From the NCBI GenBank assembly GCA_019400425.1, contig JAFREE010000227.1, positions 1-29,449 on the forward strand: a stretch of 29,449 nucleotides of DNA. Direction: 5' to 3'. The translations under genes were made by a program, and so were the position numbers. The notes below the pieces were generated by a model that searched no databases, was not told the origin of the DNA, and saw only the letters and a program-made list of their open reading frames with translations. The stretch is from Hymenochaete sp. R1. Its lineage: Eukaryota; Basidiomycota; Agaricomycetes; Hymenochaetales; Hymenochaetaceae. This document shows positions 1 through 9,510 of the stretch, piece by piece. Numbering within the stretch: position 1 is the first letter of the stretch; each line of letters starts with the position of its first letter.

Positions 1-503
1 CGACCCTCAGCATTTCAAGTCTGCACTGATATGGTGGTAGGGCGTAGTGAGTGGAGGAGGAAGAGTGGTATTTGCTGTGAGCGCTGCGAGCGATGCCAGC
101 GACGACGACCGCGGTTTTGGCAAGCTCACTCAAGACCTTCCATATATAGTAATTTTAGTCGAAAAAAAGAGTGCGCAAACGCGCGTCATGACAAGGATTT
201 CTGAAACAGCTGTAATGGAAGGCAAAGTCAAAGTTGTGTAAGCATACTACCTTATCTGGAAATTCCCATGGAAGAAAAGTGAGGGACTTGATCGACGTTT
301 TTTTGCCGAAAGCGGACGACGTCATTTCTCTCTGTTTATGGCCAATCATCGACAGGAACTTCAGCCTTCAGATCCCGCTTTCTTATTTCTTTCAGCTTCC
401 TCACGTTCGCGCATTAGTGCTTTATTCCCCCCCTCCCTCGCCTCTCAAGTTCTTGCTTTCATACCACCAACATCCCTGTAAGCTATCTGCGTGTAGTGTG
501 AAA
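1..503. other. Upstream region of the CCC1 gene
   Basis: No convincing gene is seen here. The stretch is the likely promoter and 5' leader of the iron transporter gene that starts at 504. A CCAAT pentamer lies at 342-346. Pyrimidine-rich sequence precedes the start codon, as is common in fungal leaders. The frame of the transporter is open back to about 234 but contains no ATG before 504. Out-of-frame ATGs occur near 268 and 338. Confidence 0.5.
342..346 (+). promoter_or_regulatory. CCAAT box upstream of CCC1
   Basis: A CCAAT pentamer lies about 160 nt before the CCC1 start codon. In many fungi the CCAAT-binding complex together with HapX controls vacuolar iron transporter genes, so the placement is suggestive. 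A pentamer is common by chance, and I did not see a clear partner motif beside it. Confidence 0.25.
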
Positions 504-1741
504 ATGCCTGCCCCCTCAGTTCCTTTACCAAGGAAGCAGCGCGACAACAATGCTAGCTCTACCGACCTGGACACCAGTCAGCCGCCCATATGGGCAGTGG
601 CGAGCGCTCCGACTGCCGAGGCTGACGCCCCGCTTCCTGCCAAGTGCGATCGGCACAGTATGAGGAGAGAAGGCGTCTGCTGTAAAGAACTCAAAGGTGA
701 TGATGAGAGGAACCTGATTGACCCAGACGTGATTCGGGACGTGTGAGTGTCTCTTCATAACTTCTCCATCGATTTCGGAGCTCCCTATCACTCGGTCCCA
801 ACACTCCTTTCTGCTACTTTGTCTCTTGACTTTCACGAATTTGCGTTGGAAATCTGACTATGTTGTTAGTGTCATCGGCCTTTCGGATGGCCTGACTGTT
901 CCATTCGCTTTGACCGCTGGGCTCTCAAGTCTCGGCGAGTCGAAACTTGTCGTGCTAGGCGGAGTGGCCGAGCTCATAGCCGGAGCTATCTCAATGGGCG
1001 TTGGAGGATTCCGTACGTCGTATGATCGGCTACTATCGTGTATTGTGTCTGAGCCGTTCTCTCTAGTCGCATCACAAGCTGAAAGAGACCATTACCGCTA
1101 CCTTCATCGCGCTACACAAGCACGGGTTCTTCGTTCATGCGCAGGCGAGATGGAACGGGAAGTTCATGCCGTTCTGGGGCCCGTCGGTGTAGAAGAAAAA
1201 CTATCCCGGCAGGTGGCACAAAATCTTCTCAAAGTAGAAGAGGATTCTACTTCGGCGCATAACGGTATCAACGGCGCGGCGTCGGGCGGGGATGTCGAGT
1301 CCACCAGTTTGAGGTGGAGCAAGGACGTCGGTGTCACCGCTTTCCTGCTCAAATTTGGTGAAGGGATGGGTAAGCACTTTCCCTGTTCTTCCGTAATGTG
1401 AGAAGACCTAAGTTTAAATTATACGTGTGCGTTCTGCAGAAGAAGTCCCGACAAAGCGCCTTTACATCTCCGCCTTTACCATCGGCATGGGTTACCTTCT
1501 CGGTGGTCTAATTCCTCTCCTTCCTTACTTTTTCATCTCTCGCGCACACATTGCACTAATGTATTCGGCACTCGTTACTGGGATAACGCTTCTTATTTTT
1601 GGTGTGGTGAAGACGCACGTCAGTGGTGCAAAGGGCGGCCTGGGAGGTTACGTATGGGGCGCAGTCAGCACGTTGGTCGTCGGAGGCCTGGCAGCAGGCG
1701 CAGCGTATGCGATTGTTGCTGCGCTCGAAAACAAGGGTTGA
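504..1741 (+). CDS. CCC1: Vacuolar iron/manganese transporter, CCC1/VIT1 family
   Basis: The four-exon model is 504-742, 870-1012, 1067-1369 and 1440-1741, giving 328 aa, close to yeast Ccc1 (about 320). The family imports cytosolic Fe2+ and Mn2+ into the vacuole in exchange for protons. Splicing restores VIGLSDGLTVPFALTAGLSS, the first membrane span with its conserved Asp, at about residues 81-100. The second span ends at SMGVGGFLASQAERDHYRYL. The cytosolic Glu-rich region (EMEREVHAVLGPVGVEE) matches the metal-binding domain of the family. Three more hydrophobic spans lie at about 234-260, 264-287 and 297-323. The start is the first in-frame ATG; the N-terminal 75 residues are polar and variable. 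All introns are GT-AG. Intron 2 (1013-1066) is 54 nt and stop-free, so retained reading would add 18 residues. Confidence 0.93.
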
Positions 1742-2119
1742 GCTAGTATGTGGCTGGTCTTAAATTATAAGGGTTTCGTGCCTGGGTTGTGGATAGTCTG
1801 TAGTTCTGGAAGTTATATAAGAATAGACATGTATTTTCCCTCTCTGTTTCTATAACGTCTCCTCGCAAGTTCTCTATGATGTCTCCTCGCAAGTTCAAAA
1901 ATATCTGTCTGGTAATTATGTAGGTAGTTTTATATGTGTATTATTTGTGAATGGCGTTCTTTCCGATTTCGATGCTGCTTTTCTGGTCTGGATTTCTCAG
2001 CTGTGGAAGTGTGGGAAAAAGTTAGATCGGCGTCGGCTGCAGAGCCAACGGTCAAGGCAACTGTGCAGGTGCCGTAGCACTCTCCAACTTTCATAAGATC
2101 CATAACATCTTCTATTATC
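1742..2119. other. Intergenic region between CCC1 and the small membrane protein gene
   Basis: This stretch holds the CCC1 3' untranslated region and the promoter of the next gene on the same strand. It is AT-rich just after the CCC1 stop and contains a 16-bp direct repeat (1857-1872 and 1881-1896). I see no gene in it. Confidence 0.5.
1857..1896 (+). repeat. 16-bp direct repeat in the CCC1 3' region
   Basis: The 16-mer GTCTCCTCGCAAGTTC occurs at 1857-1872 and again, identical, at 1881-1896, a period of 24 nt. It lies about 115 nt after the CCC1 stop codon, so it is probably within the 3' UTR. It may be a local duplication or a repeated protein-binding element. Confidence 0.8.
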
Positions 2120-2743
2120 ATGGCAAGTTGTTCTTTCAACGACTAATACTGTTAGAAAATGAGCTTGCTGATTCGATCTCGAACAGGGAGGAGGTGCACA
2201 ATATCCATACCCCAAAGAAATTTGGTCACCCGCTGGTGCGTTTCCTCAAAGATGCGCTCAGAACTCAAAAACACGAAACGGCTAATACGCACCCTTTCAT
2301 TCATTCAACTTACATTGAACGACGCGTCTTTAACGATCTCTGGTTATTCCTGGATTGCGCTATGGACGTGATTGTTACAGGTGGTTGGTGGGTACGACCT
2401 TCGAACTGGAAATCCAACACGGCGATCGTGTTTGGCGGAGTCTTGCTTGCGACGTATGGCGTATTCCGCCTCAGTGCTTCCAAAGAGGTGCGAACAATCT
2501 CTAGTCGACTCTTACTTTGCGAGGGTAACTGATCATCCATTTGTTTTCGTTTTTGCGTCGTTTGGTATGTATTGCATATGATATGAAGGAACGGCACATT
2601 GCACCCAGCAAGCCCATTCCTTCGATGATGGTACGCCCATATCACATACTTTATTCCCTACTTGGAGCCATGATGACTTACTCGGCACTTAGTGGGCGAA
2701 GCAATACGAAAAGCAGAGGGAAGGAATGGACGAAGGCAAATAG
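2120..2743 (+). CDS. Small conserved single-span membrane protein (83 aa), five exons
   Basis: The model is 2120-2122, 2187-2235, 2381-2487, 2589-2630 and 2693-2743. The protein begins MGGG, followed by PYPKEIWSPAGGWWVRPSNW, one hydrophobic span at about residues 31-49, and ends with PSKPIPSMMWAKQYEKQREG and a charged tail. The short N-terminal motif, single span and basic tail resemble small fungal proteins of the mitochondrial inner membrane, possibly a respiratory complex accessory subunit. That assignment is from general resemblance only. The start codon would stand alone in exon 1, followed by a GC-AG intron (GCAAGT donor). An alternative uses 2120-2126 and acceptor 2190, giving MARGAQ at the N-terminus. 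Exons 2-5 are firm because all phases agree and the frame closes; exon 1 is less certain. Confidence 0.72.
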
Positions 2744-3273
2744 ATAACTCGAAAAGATAGACGCTGTCACCATCTATACATCTGCTTTTCAACACAGAAG
2801 ATGATATTTTCGCCCTTAAAACGACTGCGTACTTTTAGACAATGGATTTTGTTCGGGTTTACATCGGTCAAGCGCGAGAAGGCCAAAGATGTCCTCAAAG
2901 CAATCGGATAAAGAAAGGAATACCAAAATAAACTGCGTTCTAGCTGAAGGTTTATAGGATTATCTGTAACCAGCAGACACTGGTCTTTTCTTTGTCTCCG
3001 CTTTTTCTCGAAATTTACACCTATTCGTACCAGCATGACGATTCGCATACTCCATCCGTTCCTCCAGGTCCGTTTTTCGTCGTTTTCACAGACTATCGTA
3101 GTGCTTTTTTAGCAGCCTTACGCGAGGAAATGTCCGACTGGAAAAACGCCTGAAGTACCAAGAACTTTAAGTACTGTTAAATTTTGTTTGGTTCTGTGTC
3201 TTTTCGACTCCATCAAGTTTGTTGAAGTCGCAGCTGAGTCTAGGCTTTTCATCCTCACCAACGTTGATGAGGC
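2744..3273. other. Intergenic, no gene seen
   Basis: This stretch lies between the 3' end of the small membrane protein gene and a weak ORF on the other strand. Short ORFs occur in several frames, but none has a good start, splice partners or recognisable motif. Confidence 0.4.
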
Positions 3274-3585
3274 TCAGTCCCTGAAGCTTTCTTTCACAGC
3301 GCCCCATCCACGCCCGTATGGAAGTAGATGTCTACTCATATACCCCTCAGCGAGTGTTGGGTTAGATGCGCTACGAGAATGACATTTGTTGCCATTACTA
3401 GTAAAACCTGGATTTCGAATGTCCGAGTCTAAGCTGTTACGAGCACGGTTCCAAGTCTCGGGATGAGAAGAAAGGCCCATGCTAGTGGCTTCAGCCCGCC
3501 TGAAGCTTTCTAAGTCTCTGGGTTGGACATGATCCGAGTGAAAGGGATTATCGATATCAGGGTGATTATTGAGCGGTCCCTGCAT
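3274..3585 (-). CDS. Hypothetical Ser/Arg-rich ORF (about 103 aa)
   Basis: An open frame runs from an ATG at 3585 down to a stop at 3274 and stays open upstream to about 3715 without another ATG. The composition is Ser, Arg, Asn and Pro rich, with no hydrophobic core, so it would be a disordered protein or the last exon of a longer gene. A possible splice acceptor (CCCACAG) lies near 3669, but I found no upstream exon that keeps the frame. It lies downstream of SOF1 on the same strand. I do not recognise a family. It may also be chance or a decayed gene. Confidence 0.25.
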   Translation of the reverse strand: MQGPLNNHPDIDNPFHSDHVQPRDLESFRRAEATSMGLSSHPETWNRARNSLDSDIRNPGFTSNGNKCHSRSASNPTLAEGYMSRHLLPYGRGWGAVKESFRD

Positions 3586-4008
3586 CTGCGAGATAGGCCG
3601 ACCTGAAGTATATGAGGAAGGGAGGGAGGAAGAATCATGAGACGAAAGGGTGATTGGCACCTTACCCTGTGGGTGCGCAAAGTGATTGATCGTAGTGGGT
3701 ACTATTATACTTCCTCATAGCTTGTCCTTAGGTTTAAGTGCAGAGCTTGCGTAAGGCAAAGTAGGACACCTCCCTTTCAAGATAAATGACCCTTTGAGTT
3801 TGCACAGCGCATTCAGAAGAAGGCTGCGGAGCTCGATATTTGATGGCGAATTTCAATATTTCTCCATGCTTTTCGCCGTGGGTAATTATTCAACGCATGG
3901 GGTAGAAGCGAAAAAAGTGAAGTATGATGCTAACCCCCAAAGAACTGGACAAACGAGAGCGTAGCGATAAGATACAACAGAGCGGGAAATAGCACCACAA
4001 GATAGCCT
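3586..4008. other. Region downstream of SOF1, no gene seen
   Basis: This stretch probably holds the SOF1 3' UTR and spacer. Short ATG frames on the minus strand all stop quickly. No recognisable element was seen. Confidence 0.35.
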
Positions 4009-5759
4009 TTAGGTTTGTTGCACAATGACCGTTTTCTTTTTCTCTGCTTTTGGTTTGCTTTCCCCAGCACGGGTGTGTCTTCTCCTCCGTTCCTCCTTGA
4101 CCCGCCTCGATTCCAACATAGTATGTTTGAGCTGCGCCGCCTTGTGAACAGGTTTGGGAACGTGTCGACTCCTAGAGACAAGCGAGTGGGCTTTGGTATC
4201 AAGACAAAGGGAAAAGTGACTAACCGTATAACCTTCCCAATCTCTGGATCCATCTTCCATCGTTCTCGCAGGCTATCGCGGTACTCCATCGCAGCCTTCT
4301 CACGAGTGGTAACGACGCCAAGCTTATCGGCCGCCCGTGCCTTCCATATCCGTATGTTTCCGTCGTCAGAGCCCGAAAGAACATACCGAGCGTCGGCGGT
4401 GAAGACGGTTGATGACAGGCTGGTGAGGGATAGATCAGACATGGACGCAGATATCGTACACATAGGCATAGACTGACCGTTGCATTCGTTTCGTATGGTA
4501 CACCTCTGGCGCTTTCCCTACGCCCTCCTTCCATATCCTCACTGTCCTATCCCAACCTCCACTCACAAATTCCGTCCCTGTCGGGCTCCAATCACAACTC
4601 ATCACCGCAGCGACGTGCGCCTTGTAGATCTGCGTTGGCGTCTCTAATTTTCGTATGTCAAACGTATATAAGTTATGATCCTCTGACGCGAGGAGGACTG
4701 ATGTCGGAAACGTGGGGGACCAAGCGAGAGCGTTTGAGCGAAATTGCATGATGATTCGACGCTCAGCTTTACCGGTGCGTATGTCGTAGAGGGTGAAGGT
4801 ACGGTCAGAGCCGACAGAGGCCAGGATGGAGGACTCGGAGAGATTGAAGCGGATGGCGGAGATGGACTCGGCGGAGGTGGTATGGGTGAGGTTTGCGACC
4901 GGCGTGCTCCTGGGAGACGGAATGTGAGCAAACGTACATGTAGAGTGTGTAATTTGAACGAACTTTGTTTCGTCCCATACTTGAACTGTGCTTGAAGCCG
5001 TTGCGAAGAGAGGATCGGTTCGGTGATGGTCGATAGAGCTGAAAATGATTTGATGACTATATGCAAGTAGCGAGCTGGAGTACGCCCTACTTACTTGAAG
5101 GCAAACTTCGCCGGATAGATAGATATCGGTTTTCTACCCTTCTATAGAGTCAGACATATGCAGCAAGATACACTTCAAATAATACTTGCATCTGCAGGTC
5201 CTGTGCCTCCAATCGCGTTCGAAGCCGTTCGTGTGTCCCACAACTTGACCGTTCGATCCATGCCGCAGCTCAGCAGCCTGTCGCCTTCTGACCAGCACAG
5301 ACCCGAAACTTTTCCTTTGTGTGCTCCAGATAGCTTGACTTGATGACGTAGTGGCACATCATGAACAATAATGTCTATTACGAGATGCAGTTGTGAGACT
5401 AAAGAATATCTTGAAGAATATAAACTCTAACGACATACCTCCATCCCAACTTCCACTTGCAAGTAAACTGAGAGAATGAGGCTTCCGCGCCAAGCACTCG
5501 ATTGCATCCGCATGGCCATCCAGATTCCCTACGAAGGGTTTCGCGAATATGCGCTCGAGCTTCGCTGCATTCAAGGCCCTGGCTCGCTCTCTGTGACGTG
5601 CAAACGGGTGCATTTTGGGATCCAGATTTCTGGCAATGGGCATGGGATCTCCCCGTCTGCCAGGCATGTGATCTGCAGGCGAGTGCTGAAGAGCTTGTAT
5701 CCTCTGTGAATATGTAAGTCTTTTTGCCATTAATTTTTCTGAATGGACCCACTCACCAT
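4009..5759 (-). CDS. SOF1: SOF1/DCAF13, U3 snoRNP (SSU processome) WD40 protein
   Basis: The eight-exon model, in transcript order, is 5757-5759, 5439-5703, 5190-5374, 5095-5141, 4964-5038, 4478-4909, 4225-4419 and 4009-4171. It totals 1365 nt and 454 aa, near human DCAF13 (445) and S. pombe Sof1. The protein acts in the nucleolus in early 18S rRNA processing. Visible landmarks are RNLDPKMHPFARHRERARAL near the N-terminus, the WD repeat ends VKLWDTRTA and VQVWDE, ASVGSDRTFTLYDIRTGKAE, VSGGWDRTVRIW and VLSGSDDGNIRIW. The basic C-terminal Sof1 domain contains EYRDSLRERWKMDPEIGK and ESRRVKEERRRRHTRAGESK. The first exon is only ATG (donor GTGAGT). The intron 5142-5189 is GC-AG. The intron 4910-4963 is 54 nt, in frame and stop-free; if it is not spliced, the protein is 472 aa. 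Confidence 0.93.
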
Positions 5760-6469
5760 CGTAAATAGGCCAGTCGATCTGCCAGTCACGGTGGCTTGCA
5801 AGATTTACTATGCGGGTGGGTACAAGCTCAAGTAGTTGCAAACGCAATGATTCCTTTCCCTCCGGCCTGCCAAGCGAGATCCTTAGATGTGCAGTATTGA
5901 CGCAATGAAACGTTCTGGGGCCTAAGTAATTCAGTATTTATGGGACAACTTGAAAATAAAGTCAATTTGAACGGGTCCGGCGTTCGAGCTTGGGTCGGAA
6001 AGATTTGATCGACCCGTCGATCATATTTTCGCCCCACTTGTCACTTCACCGTATTTGCAACTCAATTTCACCCCCTCCGAGTGCGTGTTCAGCTTGCACT
6101 TCTCAGCGGCGACAAATTTCATGCTCTCCCACACTTTCTCAAGCTTGGCTTGTACTCTACGTCGTAGAGATCTGTATGTGGATCAAAATTCATTTAACTT
6201 TCTACTAATGCCTGAGGGTTTGCAACCTCTGCGTGGTGCAAATCGCGCTTGCATACCTGCATCGTAACAAAGCGGCGAAGATGCATCCATCAGATATAAG
6301 ACATTGCTTCTAGTTCGACCAAAGAGAAATGTAAAGGTAAGGAATGTGATAAAATGTCACCGTTTTTTTAAAACTGTTGACACCCTTAAAACATCTAACT
6401 TCAGGCTTCTTGCATCTCTTAACCAAGTCCTCAGTAACCCCAGGCACCCTTCCCTGAACAAAGAGAACA
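5760..6469. other. Divergent intergenic region between SOF1 and the coiled-coil gene
   Basis: This stretch separates SOF1 (minus strand) from the gene starting at 6470 (plus strand) and should hold both promoters. I see no long ORF with a credible start, no tRNA and no repeat. Confidence 0.45.
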
Positions 6470-7418
6470 ATGTCTTCTTGGAAAGAAATACAATGGTTCC
6501 CATACACTGTCCGCCAGGCTTCCTGCCTTCGTAGTGAACCTCCAACCCCCGCAGAGCGACGTTCACGCACAACCCGTCCCTAGCAAGTCTTCTGGGAAAA
6601 GGCCTCTCTTTACTGCAGGTTCTGAAACAGACTATGGCGCCCAGAACTCTGAAACGGCTAGCGAAGCTCAAACCTCTACACCTGAAAGGAAGAGAAGGTC
6701 CAGGGATAGCCCACTCTCCGATAAACTGGAGGTTTACCTCCGTGATTACGAGACATCTTTCGATGAAACTGAGACAGCCCTGCTTGTTCTGAGGGATGCT
6801 GAGCCTCAACCAGCATTCTATTATGACTATGGAAAATACGACGCTGTTGATGCACCAAATCTCAGGGAAATAGGCGCACATAACACGGCCAAATACGGAC
6901 ATTCTCTTGGAGGAAACATGTCGTTTGTGCGCTATATCGATGTCGTCACTTTCCTTTCAAAACGCATCATCGAATTGACTAAAGCAAAGGGCATGGAACA
7001 GAACAGAGCTTCGTCGCTACGGGTGCGAAGGGCTGAGGCCATACATGGCCTTGGTGTTTTGATTCCTCTTACTCGCGACGCAATAGATAAGCTCTGAGTC
7101 CTCACATCTGGTCGAGTGAAGGATTAGTATGATGAAATGCATACTATCCTAGGTTCAGCGCAGGAAAGCGTCAGAACTCAGAAGAGAGGTGGTAAGCACG
7201 TCCAATTCGAATTATATGATCAAACGATCACCTCCAAGCTCGAGTCCGTTCTGACCATTAGAGCGAAGTTCAAGGAAATCTGCCAGATAGTCAAGGAGGA
7301 GCTAGAGGCGAAAAGGCAAAGAGAGTTTGCCGGTGGAAGGGTGGATATTGGGGAACTGGATGAAGAGATAGAAGCAACGGACTCGCGTATTCGTATTCTG
7401 GATCAAGTGAGGTACTAG
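6470..7418 (+). CDS. Unassigned coiled-coil protein (about 254 aa)
   Basis: The model 6470-6533, 6619-7053 and 7153-7418 joins three open frames with matching phases. It starts MSSWKEIQWFPYTV, has a polar Ser/Thr/Arg region (TSTPERKRRSRDSPLSD), a middle part with FYYDYGKYDAVDAP, and a charged, helix-forming C-terminal third (LTIRAKFKEICQIVKEELEA). The acceptor at 6618 follows a strong pyrimidine tract. Two donors lie three bases apart (6531 and 6534); only their phase-1 use is compatible with the next exon. The 99-nt intron 7054-7152 removes two in-frame stops. The last exon contains GTGAGG just before its stop, so a further exon is possible. I do not recognise a family, and the gene may be lineage-specific. 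Confidence 0.5.
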
Positions 7419-7748
7419 AACTAGACTATTCATTGACTCCGTGATCTCTCGCCATATACAAACCAGAGATGTCTTGTATATGTTTATTGCAGCTGTCGAA
7501 ACGATAGTCTCATATTTGGGCAATAGTATTGGTATGCCAAGCTTGAGGCTATCTTTCGCAGAGATCAATTCTTGGAGGGGAAAAATGTGGCGCAGTGCAT
7601 CACGTGGCTATTTTAACCCATCCATATCCGAATCGGACCAGGTACCTAGCGCTCTCTTATCATTACCAACACCTGCACTGCACTATCTCAATACTCTCCT
7701 CTTTGACGTTGAAGCTGGCGACCCCGTCGGGGGTTCCCCTTGCGCGCC
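7419..7748. other. Intergenic region before the NT-C2 gene
   Basis: Short plus-strand ORFs here lack recognisable motifs. A CACGTG E-box lies at 7601-7606, about 145 nt before the next start codon. This is probably the promoter and leader of the downstream gene. Confidence 0.4.
7601..7606. promoter_or_regulatory. CACGTG E-box upstream of the NT-C2 gene
   Basis: This is a palindromic E-box in the context TCACGTGG, upstream of the start at 7749. The site is the class bound by bHLH proteins with a His-Glu-Arg basic region, such as the one encoded at 15.3-18.0 kb. Direct regulation is inference. Confidence 0.35.
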
Positions 7749-9510
7749 ATGACGCTGCTCAGCGTGCCATCAAGCTCGGCTTCCACCCTCAAGCCCTCTC
7801 ACATGCATGCTTCTCGTAGCTCAACGTCCACTGGGCGCTCAACACCCGATTTTCCGAACGGTCATTCGCATGGTGTCAGGTCATCGCCGTCATTGCCTAT
7901 TAAATCCCATGGCATGCGCGCCCATCTCGCCGAAATACTTCCCATTGCAAAGCATGCTGTCTTCGGAGTAAAACTGGTGATTCATCAACTTTGGAACGTA
8001 CCCTTCGTATCTGGTCACTTCAGCGTTCGGTGGAAATTCCAGAATCTTCATCGTGTTCGTAGTGTCGGCTCCTCCACACCCCGAACAAATTCACAGCATG
8101 CATTATTCACTACTAACGAGAATGGGAAAGGGAAGGGAAAAGAGACGTCAAGTGTCGATTTCGCACCTGACGGAGCGTCAATGTTGTCCTTGCCGTCCAA
8201 TTCGGAGGCTTCATCTTCGGCATCAAGTTCTCCCCAATCGACGTCTATTGACCTGCCACACAGTGCAACTCACGGTATCGACTTCTTGCATGATGCGAAA
8301 GGGCAGACAGAGTACGCAGCATTACGGGAACATAACGTCAAGTGGGGTAAAGAGATAAATGCCGCGGTCCAAATGTCTATCCAACGTGATACGCAGGAGC
8401 TTCAGTTTTCAGAGCTCAAACTGGTTGTCGAACAAGTGAGCCCTTTTCGTCTTGCGTTTCCGAACTGCATTGAACTTCCATTGCATAATTCTGTCATGGC
8501 TCCAGCAAAGTGTTCCAGGTGATCCCGATGCCCCTCAAAATCCACGCTTAGGTATCGTTCGATTAAACCTAGCTGAATATGTCGACGAGGGACCCATTAC
8601 TCGCCGGTATCTTCTCAGGGAGAGCAAAACAAATGCCACCCTTCAACTCACATTGGAACTGAACCATCTTGGCGGCGAAACCTCTTACAAGGCCCCGCCG
8701 TTGTCGAAAGGAGAAGTTATGGCTGGTGTTGCTACTTTGCTAGAGAAGAACGCCTACAGTGGGGCCCCGCGCGCTTCCTACAATCAATCGCTCCCCGTAC
8801 CGACAGTTCGAACTCATCGTCGAGCTGTTGATAACGGTTCTCGGTCTAGTATCAACAGCCGGTCACAGAGTCCGCTTCCCGAACTTCGAGGTTCCGGACT
8901 CCGTACAACGGACAATATCATCGAGGCGATCTTCAACCCGGTCCCTTCTAGCTCTCCTATACCATCCCCATTCACGTACTACGCGCCTCCTAAACCACGT
9001 CAACATGGTATTAACGGTAGTTTACCGCTTTCCTCGAAGCCTCTTACTCCAAGCTCGAGCTTCTCGGTCGTTGATGAGAACGGTGACGGGACTGGCATAT
9101 CCGAGGGTCGACCACCCTCAATCGCACCCAGCGAGCAATCGGTGAGAACGGACGTCACACATTCTTCGGTTGGGAGTAACGTCGACAGTAACAGTAGTGA
9201 CGCGGGGAAACGGAAGTGGTGGCAGAGACTCGGGGGAAATTCGCGAAGTCTTCATCATCCGTCTCCGACGCCGACGCCGCAGCCTCGTCAGCATCACGAG
9301 CAAGCTCAGCAATCGCCTTCCCCACCAGTTTCTGCTAGAGTTATTAACGGAAGCCCCGTCCCCTCTGTTTTATCTTTGCCGGATTCAAGCCCGCGAAGAG
9401 ACACGGAACAGTCGCACAATACTGACGAAATCAAGTCTGCACCCCAGATTGTCGTCCGCGGCCCGACGTTAAAGGAAGAGCTCGACCCTCCCCGGACAGA
9501 ACCTTGTTAG
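7749..9510 (+). CDS. NT-C2 domain protein (EEIG1/EHBP1-type N-terminal C2) with Ser-rich insert
   Basis: The two exons, 7749-8435 and 8506-9510, encode 563 aa. The NT-C2 fold is seen as KHAVFGVKLVIHQLWNVP followed by FSVRWKFQ (about residues 65-96), then VKWGKEINAAVQMSIQRDTQ (about 196-215). After the intron come PRLGIVRLNLAEYVDEGPIT and YLLRESKTNATLQLTLEL. The family is peripheral-membrane; animal members work in endocytic and actin-linked trafficking. Here the domain is interrupted by a Ser-rich segment of about 90 residues (about 97-187). It is followed by a long, probably disordered Ser/Pro tail containing KRKWWQRLGG. The start is the first ATG in a frame open upstream; an earlier exon cannot be excluded. 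The intron is phase 0 with donor GTGAGC. Confidence 0.85.

Noticed and set aside
155..836. Minus-strand ORFs overlapping the CCC1 promoter and first exon
   Set aside because: They are shadows of the transporter gene on the other strand, with no motif.
4015..4476. Plus-strand ORF of 153 codons across the SOF1 3' end
   Set aside because: It is antisense to well-supported SOF1 exons and has no domain.
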